8,754 nt of DNA from NCBI GenBank assembly GCA_000437755.1, contig FR900135.1:49222-57975 (forward strand), in the 5' to 3' direction. This document shows, piece after piece, positions 1-6,386 of this stretch; position 1 is the stretch's first letter; each line of letters opens with the position of its first letter. The notes beneath the pieces were generated by a model, which was given only the letters and a program-made list of their open reading frames with translations, was not told where the DNA came from and ran no database searches. The position numbers were made by a program, and so were the translations under genes. Source of the DNA: Roseburia sp. CAG:303 (GTDB taxonomy: Bacteria; Bacillota; Clostridia; Lachnospirales; Lachnospiraceae).

Positions 1-828
1 ATTCAGTTTGTAGAGAGTGATTTATTAACATTACCACAGATATGTTGTGATGTAGACTATATTATTCATGCTGCTTCACTGGCAAGTCCCCAATATTATG
101 AAGTATGTCCGGTAAATGTACTTGAACCAAATGTTATAGGAAATTATAATCTGCTTAAACTTGCGGCAGAAAAAAATGTAAAAAGCTATCTTTTATTTAG
201 TTCGTGTGATGTTTATGGAAAAGTAGAGAGTGTTAAGTCGATAACAGAGAAAAATTATGGGATTATGGATACATTGGATATTCATAATTGTTACAGTGAA
301 AGTAAAAGAATGGCTGAAACTATGTGTAAGGCTTTTTTACAGCAATACAATGTTCCGATAAAAATTGCAAGAATAGCACATACTTATGCACCCACTATGG
401 ACATAGAAAATGATCCCAGAGTATTTGCATCATTTGTTAAGAATATTGTGAATAATCAGGATATTGTAATAAAAAGCGATGGAAATGGAAAAAGAAGTTT
501 TTGTTATATATCAGATGCAGTTACAGGATATTTTAAAATTTTATTGGAAGGAAAAAATGGAGAGGCATATAATGTTTGTAACAGCAGCCAGTATATGAGT
601 GTATCACAGCTTGCAGATAAATTAATTTCTCTTTATCCGGAAAAAAATCTTCGTGTTGTAAAAAAGCAAAGAAATAAACAAGAAATTTATTTGGAAAATA
701 ATTTATTAGAAGGGGTAAATGCAACTCCAAGTGAAAGTAAATTGAAAATGTTGGGATGGACTCCTTTTGTAACGGTTGAGCAAGGATTTCGACGGGTAAT
801 AGATTTTCTTTTAAAAGAAGCCATATAA
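1..828 (+). CDS. NAD-dependent epimerase/dehydratase, 5'-partial
   Basis: Extended short-chain dehydrogenase/reductase acting on nucleotide sugars, probably making a precursor for surface polysaccharide. The frame is open from base 1, so the start and the Rossmann GxxGxxG motif lie upstream; 275 codons are present. Seen: an HAAS segment at residues 23-26, SSCDVYG at 67-73 (the family's SSxxVYG strand holding the active-site Ser), and YSESK at 98-102, the catalytic YxxxK. SFCYISDAV further on matches the R-x-F-x-Y/H-V-x-D region of substrate binding, and the C-terminus LGWTPFVTVEQGF is typical of this group. An ATG at 265 opens a shorter version but falls inside the fold just before the active-site Tyr, so it is not the start. 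The exact sugar substrate (UDP-glucuronate decarboxylase-like, dTDP-glucose dehydratase-like or another epimerase) cannot be told. The base composition is more AT-rich than the operon to the right. Confidence 0.88.
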   Translation: MQFVESDLLTLPQICCDVDYIIHAASLASPQYYEVCPVNVLEPNVIGNYNLLKLAAEKNVKSYLLFSSCDVYGKVESVKSITEKNYGIMDTLDIHNCYSESKRMAETMCKAFLQQYNVPIKIARIAHTYAPTMDIENDPRVFASFVKNIVNNQDIVIKSDGNGKRSFCYISDAVTGYFKILLEGKNGEAYNVCNSSQYMSVSQLADKLISLYPEKNLRVVKKQRNKQEIYLENNLLEGVNATPSESKLKMLGWTPFVTVEQGFRRVIDFLLKEAI

Positions 829-2010
829 ATAAAAAGCCTTTTAAAACCGGATGGAAAGCTGCTGATAGCTATTGAAAATCAATATGGATTAAAATATTGG
901 TGTGGTGCAAGAGAAGATCATACAGGCATACCATTTGAAGGACTTAATCAATATAGACTGTCAAATCGGAACGTTAGGACTTTTTCAAAAAAAGGATTAG
1001 AAAAACTTGTCCGGGAATGTGGATTTAAAAATACATATTTTTATTATCCGATGCCTGATTACAAACTTCCAACTGTAATATATTCACAGGATTGTCTTCC
1101 GAAAAATGATAATATGCTGAATATGAAGTGTTATTATATTCCTGATAATTATACACTTGTGGCGAATGAAAAAGATTTGTATAAGGACATTATTGATAAT
1201 AATGTATTTGAATTTTTTGCAAATTCATTTCTTTTAGAATGTTCGGAAGATAGTTACATAGGTAAAGTAAAATTCGCAAGTATCAGTAATAAAAGACAAA
1301 AGGAATATCAGGTTATTACCAGATTTGTCGGAGATAGCGTTGAAAAATACTCTGTACATAAAGACATTGGAAGAAAGCATATGCAGCAGATTCTGGAAAA
1401 CGAAAAAGCATTTCGGCAGCGGGGTCTGCACGTTTGGAAAAGTGATTATATAGATGGAAAACTGGTAACACCATTCTGTGATAAAATAACCTGTGAAGAA
1501 AAAATATTGGATGATATTAGTAATGGAAATCAAAGTGCTATCGTGGAAATGTTTGATAAATTATATAATCAGATTATTGCATCATCAGAACAGGCAGACT
1601 GGGAAGAAAATATTTTGTATTCATTTTATCCGGACTTGGAAAAAGATAAAAATAAATATGGTATTATTTTAAAAATGGGATATCTGGATATGATTTTTAG
1701 AAATGCATTTTGGATAGATGATGAATTCTGGTGGTTTGATCAGGAATGGAATCTGGAAAATGTTCCGGCAAAATATCCGATGTATCGTGCAATAGTAGAA
1801 ATGTATCATTCATATCCAAATTTGCAGAAGATTGTTTCTGTTCAGGATATTATTGCGAGGTATGATATAGGAAGTTCATTGGATGAGATACAGGCGTTGG
1901 AAAAATTATTTATTAGTGTTGTGTGCGATAAGTATGGTTTGAGTGCAGGCAACAGTTTGCCATCTATTTCAGACGATTCCATTGTAAATACAATAAACAG
2001 AATACTTTAA
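829..2010 (+). pseudogene. 5'-truncated polysaccharide methyltransferase with C-terminal kinase-like domain
   Basis: An open frame starts directly after the epimerase stop, in the same frame, and runs 393 codons. Its first residues, SLLKPDGKLLIAIEN then QYGLKYWCGAREDHTG, are the middle of a class I SAM-dependent methyltransferase domain (strand after the LKPDG turn). The N-terminal half with the SAM-binding motif is absent and no start codon lies before it, so the gene appears truncated. The only reasonable start is ATG 1051, which has no Shine-Dalgarno sequence and would give 319 aa lacking the methyltransferase core. Numbered from that Met, YLDMIFRN (211-218) resembles the DxxxxN catalytic loop and FDQEW (229-233) the metal-binding DxE of phosphotransferase-type kinases. 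By inference this is a layout like the methyltransferase-kinase chain terminator WbdD. It may be dead, or may still make the C-terminal domain alone. Confidence 0.62.
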
Positions 2011-2195
2011 AAATAAGAAATATCCTTTCCATTGATAATGGCAGAAACTTCATCCTTATTTTTGTTGATGTAAGAGGAGATTTGTTCAACTGTAAGTCCA
2101 TTATTATACATAGTAAGGACAATGGAAATTTCTCCTTGTGGTGTGACAGGTAACCGGGTTCTGTAAGAATAGTATAACCTTTTTTGGGCAGAGTT
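2007..2195 (-). pseudogene. Possible decayed 3' coding remnant with HTH-like tail
   Basis: On the - strand, 62 codons are open between an in-frame TGA (2196-2198) and a TAA at 2007-2009, with no plausible start or ribosome binding site. The translation ends in LTMYNNGLTVEQISSYINK followed by NKDEVSAIING, which reads like the small helix-turn-helix tail seen at the end of many Clostridia nuclease or transposase-like proteins. A second open piece on the same strand lies upstream in its own frame (about 2350 to 2245, containing FYDMMPEEQDPKTVHACM). Together they suggest an eroded gene, but the family is not identified and chance cannot be excluded. The stop overlaps tail to tail with the stop of the truncated methyltransferase gene. 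Confidence 0.28.
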
Positions 2196-2251
2196 TCAAC
2201 AGGAAATATCCGGTTTACAATTAAGAAAAAAGATGATAGTATATAGTTATA

Positions 2252-2279
2252 TTGAGGTCAAAGTCAAAAGCTTTATCAT
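2252..2279 (+). promoter_or_regulatory. Possible promoter of the DUF1292 gene
   Basis: TTGAGG (2252-2257), a 16-nt spacer, then TATCAT (2274-2279), leaving a leader of roughly 65 nt. An alternative pair is TTTACA (2214-2219), 17 nt, TAGTAT (2237-2242). An inverted repeat TCATGC-AG-GCATGA (2276-2289) overlaps the first -10 box and could be an operator or chance. Apart from these and the - strand remnant, nothing else is evident in 2011-2351. Confidence 0.3.
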
Positions 2280-2351
2280 GCAGGCATGAACAGTTTTTGG
2301 ATCTTGTTCCTCTGGCATCATATCATAAAAAACAAAGAAAGCAGGTAAAAT

Positions 2352-2651
2352 ATGGGAAAAAAGAAAGAAGACATGGATGATGAGATGTATGTGACACTTT
2401 CTCTGGATGATGGGGATGTAGAATGTGTAGTGATTACTATTTTTACGGCTGGAGACAGAGATTATATTGCATTGCTTCCGACAGAGGAAATAGCAGGGGA
2501 AGACGGGGAAGTTTATCTCTACAGATATGCGGAAGATGCACAGGGAAATCCAAGTCTTACCAATATTGAATCAGATGAAGAATTTGAGATTGTATCCGAT
2601 CGCTTTGATGAGTGGCTGGATGAACAGGAATATGCAGAAATGTCAGAATAA
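2352..2651 (+). CDS. DUF1292 family small acidic protein
   Basis: A 99-residue, strongly acidic cytosolic protein of unknown function. Its centre, from VTLSLDDGDVECVVITIF through the DYIALLP segment to the VYLYRY strand, matches the DUF1292 pattern (the family that includes Bacillus YrzB), in which a short beta-rich core is followed by an acidic, variable tail. No signal peptide, membrane segment or catalytic motif is visible. A weak ribosome binding site (GCAGG, 2341-2345) precedes the ATG by 6 nt. In many Firmicutes such genes sit near ruvX/alaS-type housekeeping genes; here it stands alone between a polysaccharide remnant and the B12 operon, and is closed by its own hairpin terminator. The length is typical for the family. 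The family call is fairly sure; the role is unknown. Confidence 0.8.
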   Translation: MGKKKEDMDDEMYVTLSLDDGDVECVVITIFTAGDRDYIALLPTEEIAGEDGEVYLYRYAEDAQGNPSLTNIESDEEFEIVSDRFDEWLDEQEYAEMSE

Positions 2652-2659
2652 ATGATGCG

Positions 2660-2700
2660 GAGCCGGTACATTGGAGAAACAGTGTGCCGGTTCTATTTAT
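2660..2700 (+). terminator. Rho-independent terminator of the DUF1292 gene
   Basis: An 11-bp stem pairs GAGCCGGTACA (2660-2670) with TGTGCCGGTTC (2683-2693), including two G-U pairs, around a 12-nt loop. The tail TTCTATTTAT is T-rich but broken. The stem begins 8 nt after the stop codon. The tail is part of the 13-bp sequence duplicated by the neighbouring insertion. Confidence 0.7.
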
Positions 2701-2703
2701 GTC
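2691..2703 (+). repeat. Left copy of 13-bp target site duplication
   Basis: TTCTATTTATGTC lies immediately left of the 206-bp element and recurs exactly at 2910-2922. The flanking bases differ on both sides (G and T here, A and A at the other copy), so the match is exactly 13 bp, as expected for a target duplication. Confidence 0.75.
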
Positions 2704-2909
2704 TAGTTAGTTGCGAAACACTTAAATTTTTGTAAGTGTATATGCAAATGAGACATTACACGAAGGCACGCTCCCGCTACATTCGGCTGGTAGCGGTACT
2801 AAGATGCTAAAATACAGCATCTAAGTGCCGACCGCCTCATAGTACCTTCTTAGTAATTGTTTGATTTGCATATACAATAAAGATAAATTATGTGTTTCGC
2901 AATCAACAA
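2704..2909. mobile_element. MITE-like non-autonomous insertion element (206 bp)
   Basis: A non-coding palindromic element with imperfect terminal inverted repeats. The left end TAGTTAGTTGCGAAACAC and the complement of the right end, TTGTTGATTGCGAAACAC, agree at 15 of 18 positions. Inner paired arms are TTGCGAAACAC (2711-2721) with its complement (2892-2902), and TGTATATGCAAAT (2737-2749) with its exact complement (2864-2876). The centre folds into further hairpins: CCGCTAC/GTAGCGG (2774-2780/2790-2796) and AGATGCT/AGCATCT (2802-2808/2816-2822). An exact 13-bp direct repeat brackets it. No transposase is present, so it would have moved in trans. A long duplication of this size fits a DDE-type transposase such as some IS4-group elements, but the parent is not identified. 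It sits between a terminator and the B12 promoter. Confidence 0.72.
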
Positions 2910-2922
2910 TTCTATTTATGTC
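2910..2922 (+). repeat. Right copy of 13-bp target site duplication
   Basis: An exact second copy of TTCTATTTATGTC, immediately right of the element. It ends 19 bp before the -35 box of the B12 operon promoter, so the insertion did not damage that promoter. Confidence 0.75.
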
Positions 2923-2941
2923 AACAGAATGGAAAACGTAT

Positions 2942-2970
2942 TTGACAGAAGTAAGGACATGGGTTATAAT
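2942..2970 (+). promoter_or_regulatory. Consensus sigma-A promoter of the B12 uptake operon
   Basis: TTGACA (2942-2947), exactly 17 nt, then TATAAT (2965-2970): a perfect match to the housekeeping consensus at both boxes and in spacing. Transcription would start near 2976-2978, just before the first riboswitch stem. A maximal promoter combined with downstream RNA control fits a gene set held off by the riboswitch rather than by a repressor. Confidence 0.88.
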
Positions 2971-2977
2971 CTCTAAC

Positions 2978-3150
2978 GCAGTCTGATGGCAGATTTTATC
3001 TGTGAAAATATTTTTCGGGAATATGGTGAAAGTCCATAACAGCTCACTCTACTGTAATCAGATACGAAATTCCAGATGGTCACTGTGCTGGACATGGGAA
3101 GACCGGAAGAGTAGGTTTGAAGCTGCAAGTCAGGATATCCGTCAGATTAG
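2978..3150 (+). promoter_or_regulatory. Cobalamin riboswitch
   Basis: The 5' leader carries the conserved cobalamin aptamer signatures in order: GGGAA then GGTGAAAGTCC (3025-3035), CTACTGTAATC (3049-3059), GATACG and GATGGTCACTG (3061-3085), GGGAAGAC (3096-3103), and GCAAGTCAGGATATCC (3125-3140), the form of the B12-box GCAAGCCAGGAGACC. A closing P1 stem pairs TCTGATGG (2982-2989) with CCGTCAGA (3139-3146). Known: such switches bind adenosyl- or other cobalamins and shut off uptake genes when corrinoid is plentiful. It lies between a perfect promoter and the surface-protein gene, so it should control the whole operon. A reading frame that appears to start at 3002 runs through it but is only fortuitous. 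Confidence 0.9.
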
Positions 3151-3162
3151 TATACAAAGAAA

Positions 3163-3188
3163 TCATCTGGTGAGAGATGAACAGGAGG
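3163..3188 (+). promoter_or_regulatory. Riboswitch expression-platform hairpin and start-deciding RBS
   Basis: TCATCT (3163-3168) pairs with AGATGA (3175-3180) around loop GGTGAG, ending 3 nt before the strong Shine-Dalgarno sequence AGGAGG at 3183-3188, 5 nt ahead of ATG 3194. This is where the kissing-loop hairpin (P13) of cobalamin switches normally sits. No GC-rich stem with a T-run is seen, so control is probably at translation. The loop partner is not settled; GTGAG could pair with CTCAC at 3043-3047. Confidence 0.5.
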
Positions 3189-3193
3189 ATAAA

Positions 3194-4552
3194 ATGAAGA
3201 AACCATTTATTTCAATGACACTTTCAACCGTACTTTTTGCGTCTGCGATTGTTGCAGGTGCAGGAAAGATTACACCGGTGCAGGCAGCTGATACAAAATC
3301 AGACCTTGAACAGTCGGTTGAGAAGGACTTGAAGGCAACCGCAGGATATATTATGAGCCAGATAAAGGCGAAACTTCAGGACAGTACTTATGTTCCGAGA
3401 TACAATGACTATACACAGACCATGCTGGCAGTAAAAGCAGGTGTGACAGATACCGATGTAACAAATGCATTGACAGCAGCATTAAAAGCAGAAGACAGTG
3501 CCGTATTAAATCCGCAGGGTGAAGGAACAAAGTCTTTAAGTATTGCAGCAGCAATCCTGTATCTGAACGAACTTGGAGAGAATCCGGCAGAGTTTAACGG
3601 GCAGGATCTTGTAACACTGTTATATAATACATTCATGACAGAAACGGATATGAATCCGTATACTTATCAGTATGTGAACGCAGCAGCACTTCAGTCTGTA
3701 AAAGATGTGGACAAACTGACAGAAATTCTGAATAAAATCCATGCAGATGTGGAAAATGATTATTATGTAGACGGAGAAAGCGGATGCGGAATTGATTACT
3801 ATGGTGTCAGTGCAGATAATAATGCGAATGTATTATCCGCATGGTATCTTCAGGATCTTCTGGATAGCGAAACAGAGCTTCCGGCAACATTAAAGAAATT
3901 AGGACTGGATACTTCAAAACTGGAGTATGAAGGTGTTTCAGAAAAAATAGATGCAGCACTTGACTGGACGATGGATCAGAGAGATGAGAGTGGTGCGATT
4001 GTATCCTGGGGAAGTGCAAATCCGGATTCTACCGCACTGGCACTGAGATGGACTGCAGAAATGGGCGATTTGGAAAATGCAGAAGGTTACTATGAAGCAA
4101 TGGTTCAGTTCAAATCAGAAACAACCGAAGGTGTTTATACTTATGCAGGAACAGATAACATCTATGCCACAGTCGATGCATTATGGGGATTAGTATCTTA
4201 TGACAGGGCATTGAACGGATTCTGGCTCTTTGACACAACAGCAGATTGTCAGGAAGAAGAAACACCGGAAGAAACCACACCGGAGACAACCACAACAGAA
4301 GAAACCACAACCGGAGCGGCAGCACAGGAAACAACGACTGGGGAAACCACAGGACAGCAGGGCGAAACTACAACAGGTGCTGGTAAGAATACAGAGCAGG
4401 CATCCTCAGATACAAAATCAGCAGAGATTGTAAAGACGGGTGACCATGCAGGAAATACAGCATACCTGTTTGCAATGACTGCCGGACTTGCTGTAATGTT
4501 ACTTGCAGGTGCAAATATATCAAAGGGAAAGAAAAATGAAGAAAACAGATAA
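3194..4552 (+). CDS. Secreted, C-terminally anchored alpha/alpha-barrel protein (predicted corrinoid-binding alpha domain)
   Basis: A 452-aa surface protein. The start is ATG 3194 behind AGGAGG; upstream in-frame codons lie in the riboswitch. Residues 1-31 are a signal peptide (MKK, hydrophobic core, VQA before A32). Residues about 36-348 are helical, with paired-helix repeats like prenyltransferase/squalene-cyclase toroids; PDSTALALRWTAEMG and the C-terminal YATVDALWGLVSYDRALNG are the clearest. A Thr/Glu-rich wall-spanning linker follows (351-410), then IVKTGD (412-417), a hydrophobic helix (about 422-441) and a Lys-rich tail, the layout of a sortase signal with a non-canonical motif. Known: the alpha domain of intrinsic factor/transcobalamin is an alpha6/alpha6 barrel of this fold class. 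Inferred from the riboswitch and neighbours: it captures corrinoid outside the cell together with the next gene's product. No enzyme active site is recognised. Confidence 0.82.
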   Translation: MKKPFISMTLSTVLFASAIVAGAGKITPVQAADTKSDLEQSVEKDLKATAGYIMSQIKAKLQDSTYVPRYNDYTQTMLAVKAGVTDTDVTNALTAALKAEDSAVLNPQGEGTKSLSIAAAILYLNELGENPAEFNGQDLVTLLYNTFMTETDMNPYTYQYVNAAALQSVKDVDKLTEILNKIHADVENDYYVDGESGCGIDYYGVSADNNANVLSAWYLQDLLDSETELPATLKKLGLDTSKLEYEGVSEKIDAALDWTMDQRDESGAIVSWGSANPDSTALALRWTAEMGDLENAEGYYEAMVQFKSETTEGVYTYAGTDNIYATVDALWGLVSYDRALNGFWLFDTTADCQEEETPEETTPETTTTEETTTGAAAQETTTGETTGQQGETTTGAGKNTEQASSDTKSAEIVKTGDHAGNTAYLFAMTAGLAVMLLAGANISKGKKNEENR

Positions 4553-5564
4553 ATTTAAAGGTCTTTTCTTAAAGGCAGGAGAATTTATTAAGACAAAAAA
4601 GGGTTACTGCGTTCTCGCAGTAATCCTTATGATCTTTTTAGCCGTTTTTTTGTCCGGGATAAAAATCGAAACGGTCAGTGAGCATAATAGAAAGCAGACG
4701 CAGCAGGCGGAAGAAAGAAAAAGTATGCTTGCACAGATTGAGAAAGAGGAGAGCAGCGGAGAGGATACGCAGAGTACCACCGGAAACCGGGAGACTTCGC
4801 AGGAAACGACACTGCAGGAAACCACACAGGAAGCACAGCAGTCGGAGCTTACGGAAAGCAGAAATGAAGCATCGACAGCGGAGAATGATCCGGCAGGCAG
4901 TGCGGCAGGACGGGAGAACACCAGTTCTTATTCTGGAAAGGAAAATACAGGATCAAATCAGGAATTAACGAAAAAAACAGAGGTTTCCGGGCAGAATACC
5001 GGACAGGCAGAAAACAGGCAGACGGAAAGCAGTCTGGCAGCGCAGGTATCACAGGGACAGCAGGTGAGCCAGAGCCGGGAGCAGACCGCAGGAACTGCAG
5101 GGAACAGCCAGACCACACAGAAGGTTACGCAGAAAGCAACACAGAATGACGGTACACAGCCGCAGACCACCACAGAAGAAAAAACACAGGAAAAAGAATA
5201 TTTTGCCGTATCCATTAAGATCAGCTGCGAAAAAGTTCTGAATCATCCGGATTTGAATACAACGGCGAGCCTTCCGCAGGACGGCATAATACTGGAAACC
5301 AGGACTGCAGTGAAGAAAGGACAAACGGTATTTGACGCACTGGACGCAGCCTGTATGGATAATCAGGTGGAATATGTAAACCAGGCATCCGGATATGGTG
5401 CATATATTTCTGAAATTGCAGGATTGAAGGAAAAGCAGTGTGGAAAATACAGCGGATGGAAATATAAAGTCAATGGAGTCGTTCCGGGAGTGGCATGCAG
5501 TAGTTACGAATTGCATGAGAATGATGTAATAGAATGGTATTATGCAGCAAATTATTCAGATTAG
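4536..5564 (+). CDS. Membrane-anchored DUF4430 (transcobalamin C-terminal-like) protein
   Basis: A 342-aa protein in three parts. Residues 1-23 are basic and 24-42 form one hydrophobic helix (CVLAVILMIFLAVFLSG) with no clear cleavage site, so it is probably an N-terminal anchor. About 175 residues of Gln/Thr/Ser/Glu-rich low-complexity linker follow (45-220). The C-terminal domain (222-340) has the DUF4430 hallmarks: VKKGQTVFDAL, GYGAYISEIAGL, YSGWKYKVNG (305-314), then DVIEWYY. Known: this domain resembles the beta domain of intrinsic factor/transcobalamin, which clamps B12 against the alpha barrel. Start ATG 4536 lies inside the previous gene (17-nt overlap), suggesting coupled translation; a TTG at 4503 is less likely. 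Inferred role: the second half of a split corrinoid binder. DUF4430 also occurs in proteins unrelated to B12, so the ligand rests on context. Confidence 0.85.
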   Translation: MKKTDKFKGLFLKAGEFIKTKKGYCVLAVILMIFLAVFLSGIKIETVSEHNRKQTQQAEERKSMLAQIEKEESSGEDTQSTTGNRETSQETTLQETTQEAQQSELTESRNEASTAENDPAGSAAGRENTSSYSGKENTGSNQELTKKTEVSGQNTGQAENRQTESSLAAQVSQGQQVSQSREQTAGTAGNSQTTQKVTQKATQNDGTQPQTTTEEKTQEKEYFAVSIKISCEKVLNHPDLNTTASLPQDGIILETRTAVKKGQTVFDALDAACMDNQVEYVNQASGYGAYISEIAGLKEKQCGKYSGWKYKVNGVVPGVACSSYELHENDVIEWYYAANYSD

Positions 5565-5567
5565 GAG
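5563..5567 (+). promoter_or_regulatory. RBS that decides the EcfT start
   Basis: AGGAG overlaps the stop codon of the DUF4430 gene. It touches the ATG at 5568 but is 6 nt from the ATG at 5574, so the latter is the better start and the protein begins MTNYFRELHP. Confidence 0.6.
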
Positions 5568-5573
5568 ATGGAT

Positions 5574-6386
5574 ATGACAAATTATTTTCGGGAATTGCAT
5601 CCCATATCAACAGGTGTGTATTTTCTTGGTATGTTGATACTTATCATGATGGCTTCCTATAATAAAAGTATGGTAATATTATTCCTGGCATTATCCGTTC
5701 ATGTTATATATACAGAAGGAATCCGGGCATTTGCAAAAGCACTCCGGACTTATCTGGTTATGATTCTGGGATTTGGCATATTTAATCTGCTCTTTTATCA
5801 TCAGGGAGAGACTCCGTTTCTTTATGTCAATGATGTGCCGCTTACACTGGAATCCCTGGAATATGGAATCTGCATGGGATTTATGGTTGTATCACTTCTG
5901 TTATGGTACAGGTTGTTTAATGCCGTGTTTGATAATCAGAAGATTATCTGGATGACCGGAAGGCATTTTCCGGTGACAGGGCTTATCTTATCGATGGTAT
6001 TCTGTTATTATGATAAATTTATCCATAAGATAGATAAAATAAAAGAAGTGTGGCATACCTGGTCACTCGAAAAAGAGGTGGGAAAACTCCGTTACGCAGG
6101 TATTATATTATCCGTTTTATTATCCGTAATGCTGGAAGATTCCGTAAATACGGCATTGTCGATGGAGGCAAGGGGATATGGAAAAGCAGGAAGAACCTCT
6201 TATCTGACCTATCACTGGACGTTTCCGGACAATATCGTGATTTTTTTTGCACTGTTGCTGTTTATAGGAGAAATCTTAACCGGGAATGGGACAAGAACGG
6301 GAATCATGGCATTACTGGCGGTTCTGCCTGTATTTTATGATATTTACAAGGAGATTCAATGGAAGTATTATCAGTCAAAGATTTAA
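5574..6386 (+). CDS. ecfT: ECF transporter transmembrane component EcfT
   Basis: A 270-aa integral membrane protein that couples the ATPases to the substrate-binding S component in an energy-coupling factor importer. Several hydrophobic helices are visible (near residues 13-45, 55-75, 95-115, 130-145, 172-190 and 218-260). The cytoplasmic coupling region ends in SMEARGYGKAGRTSY, carrying the Ala-Arg-Gly motif that docks into the ATPase grooves. The length fits the family. It starts 9 nt after the DUF4430 gene and its end overlaps the ATPase gene by 28 nt, so the proteins are probably made in step. Because it sits in one operon with its own ATPase and S component, this is a dedicated (group I-like) ECF system; the riboswitch points to cobalamin or another corrinoid. 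It corresponds to the T subunit of cbr-type operons. Confidence 0.87.
   Translation: MTNYFRELHPISTGVYFLGMLILIMMASYNKSMVILFLALSVHVIYTEGIRAFAKALRTYLVMILGFGIFNLLFYHQGETPFLYVNDVPLTLESLEYGICMGFMVVSLLLWYRLFNAVFDNQKIIWMTGRHFPVTGLILSMVFCYYDKFIHKIDKIKEVWHTWSLEKEVGKLRYAGIILSVLLSVMLEDSVNTALSMEARGYGKAGRTSYLTYHWTFPDNIVIFFALLLFIGEILTGNGTRTGIMALLAVLPVFYDIYKEIQWKYYQSKI

Noticed and set aside
2704..2909. Interpretation as a T-box, a second riboswitch or an attC site
   Set aside because: No T-box sequence or aptamer signature; terminal inverted repeats plus an exact flanking duplication fit a transposon better.
3002..3193. N-terminal extension of the alpha-barrel protein starting at ATG 3002
   Set aside because: It lies within the cobalamin riboswitch, has no ribosome binding site and would mask a clear signal peptide; ATG 3194 follows a strong AGGAGG.
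4255..4380. Repeated GAAACCACA-type units as a CRISPR or DNA tandem repeat
   Set aside because: Irregular and in frame, they encode the Thr/Glu spacer; there are no unique spacers of constant length.
4230..4433. Lys/Arg/Gln-rich + strand frame inside the linker of the alpha-barrel gene
   Set aside because: A frame-shifted reading of the repetitive ACA/GAA codons of the Thr/Glu linker; no start signal.
4503..4535. TTG start at 4503 for the DUF4430 protein
   Set aside because: ATG 4536 gives the usual MKKT start before the membrane anchor; the extra 11 residues are poorly supported.
4604..5516. Several long - strand frames opposite the DUF4430 gene
   Set aside because: Shadows of a low-complexity, stop-poor coding region; Cys/Ser/Phe-rich translations without family resemblance or ribosome binding sites.
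5568..5573. ATG 5568 as the EcfT start
   Set aside because: It abuts the Shine-Dalgarno sequence with no spacer; ATG 5574 has proper spacing.
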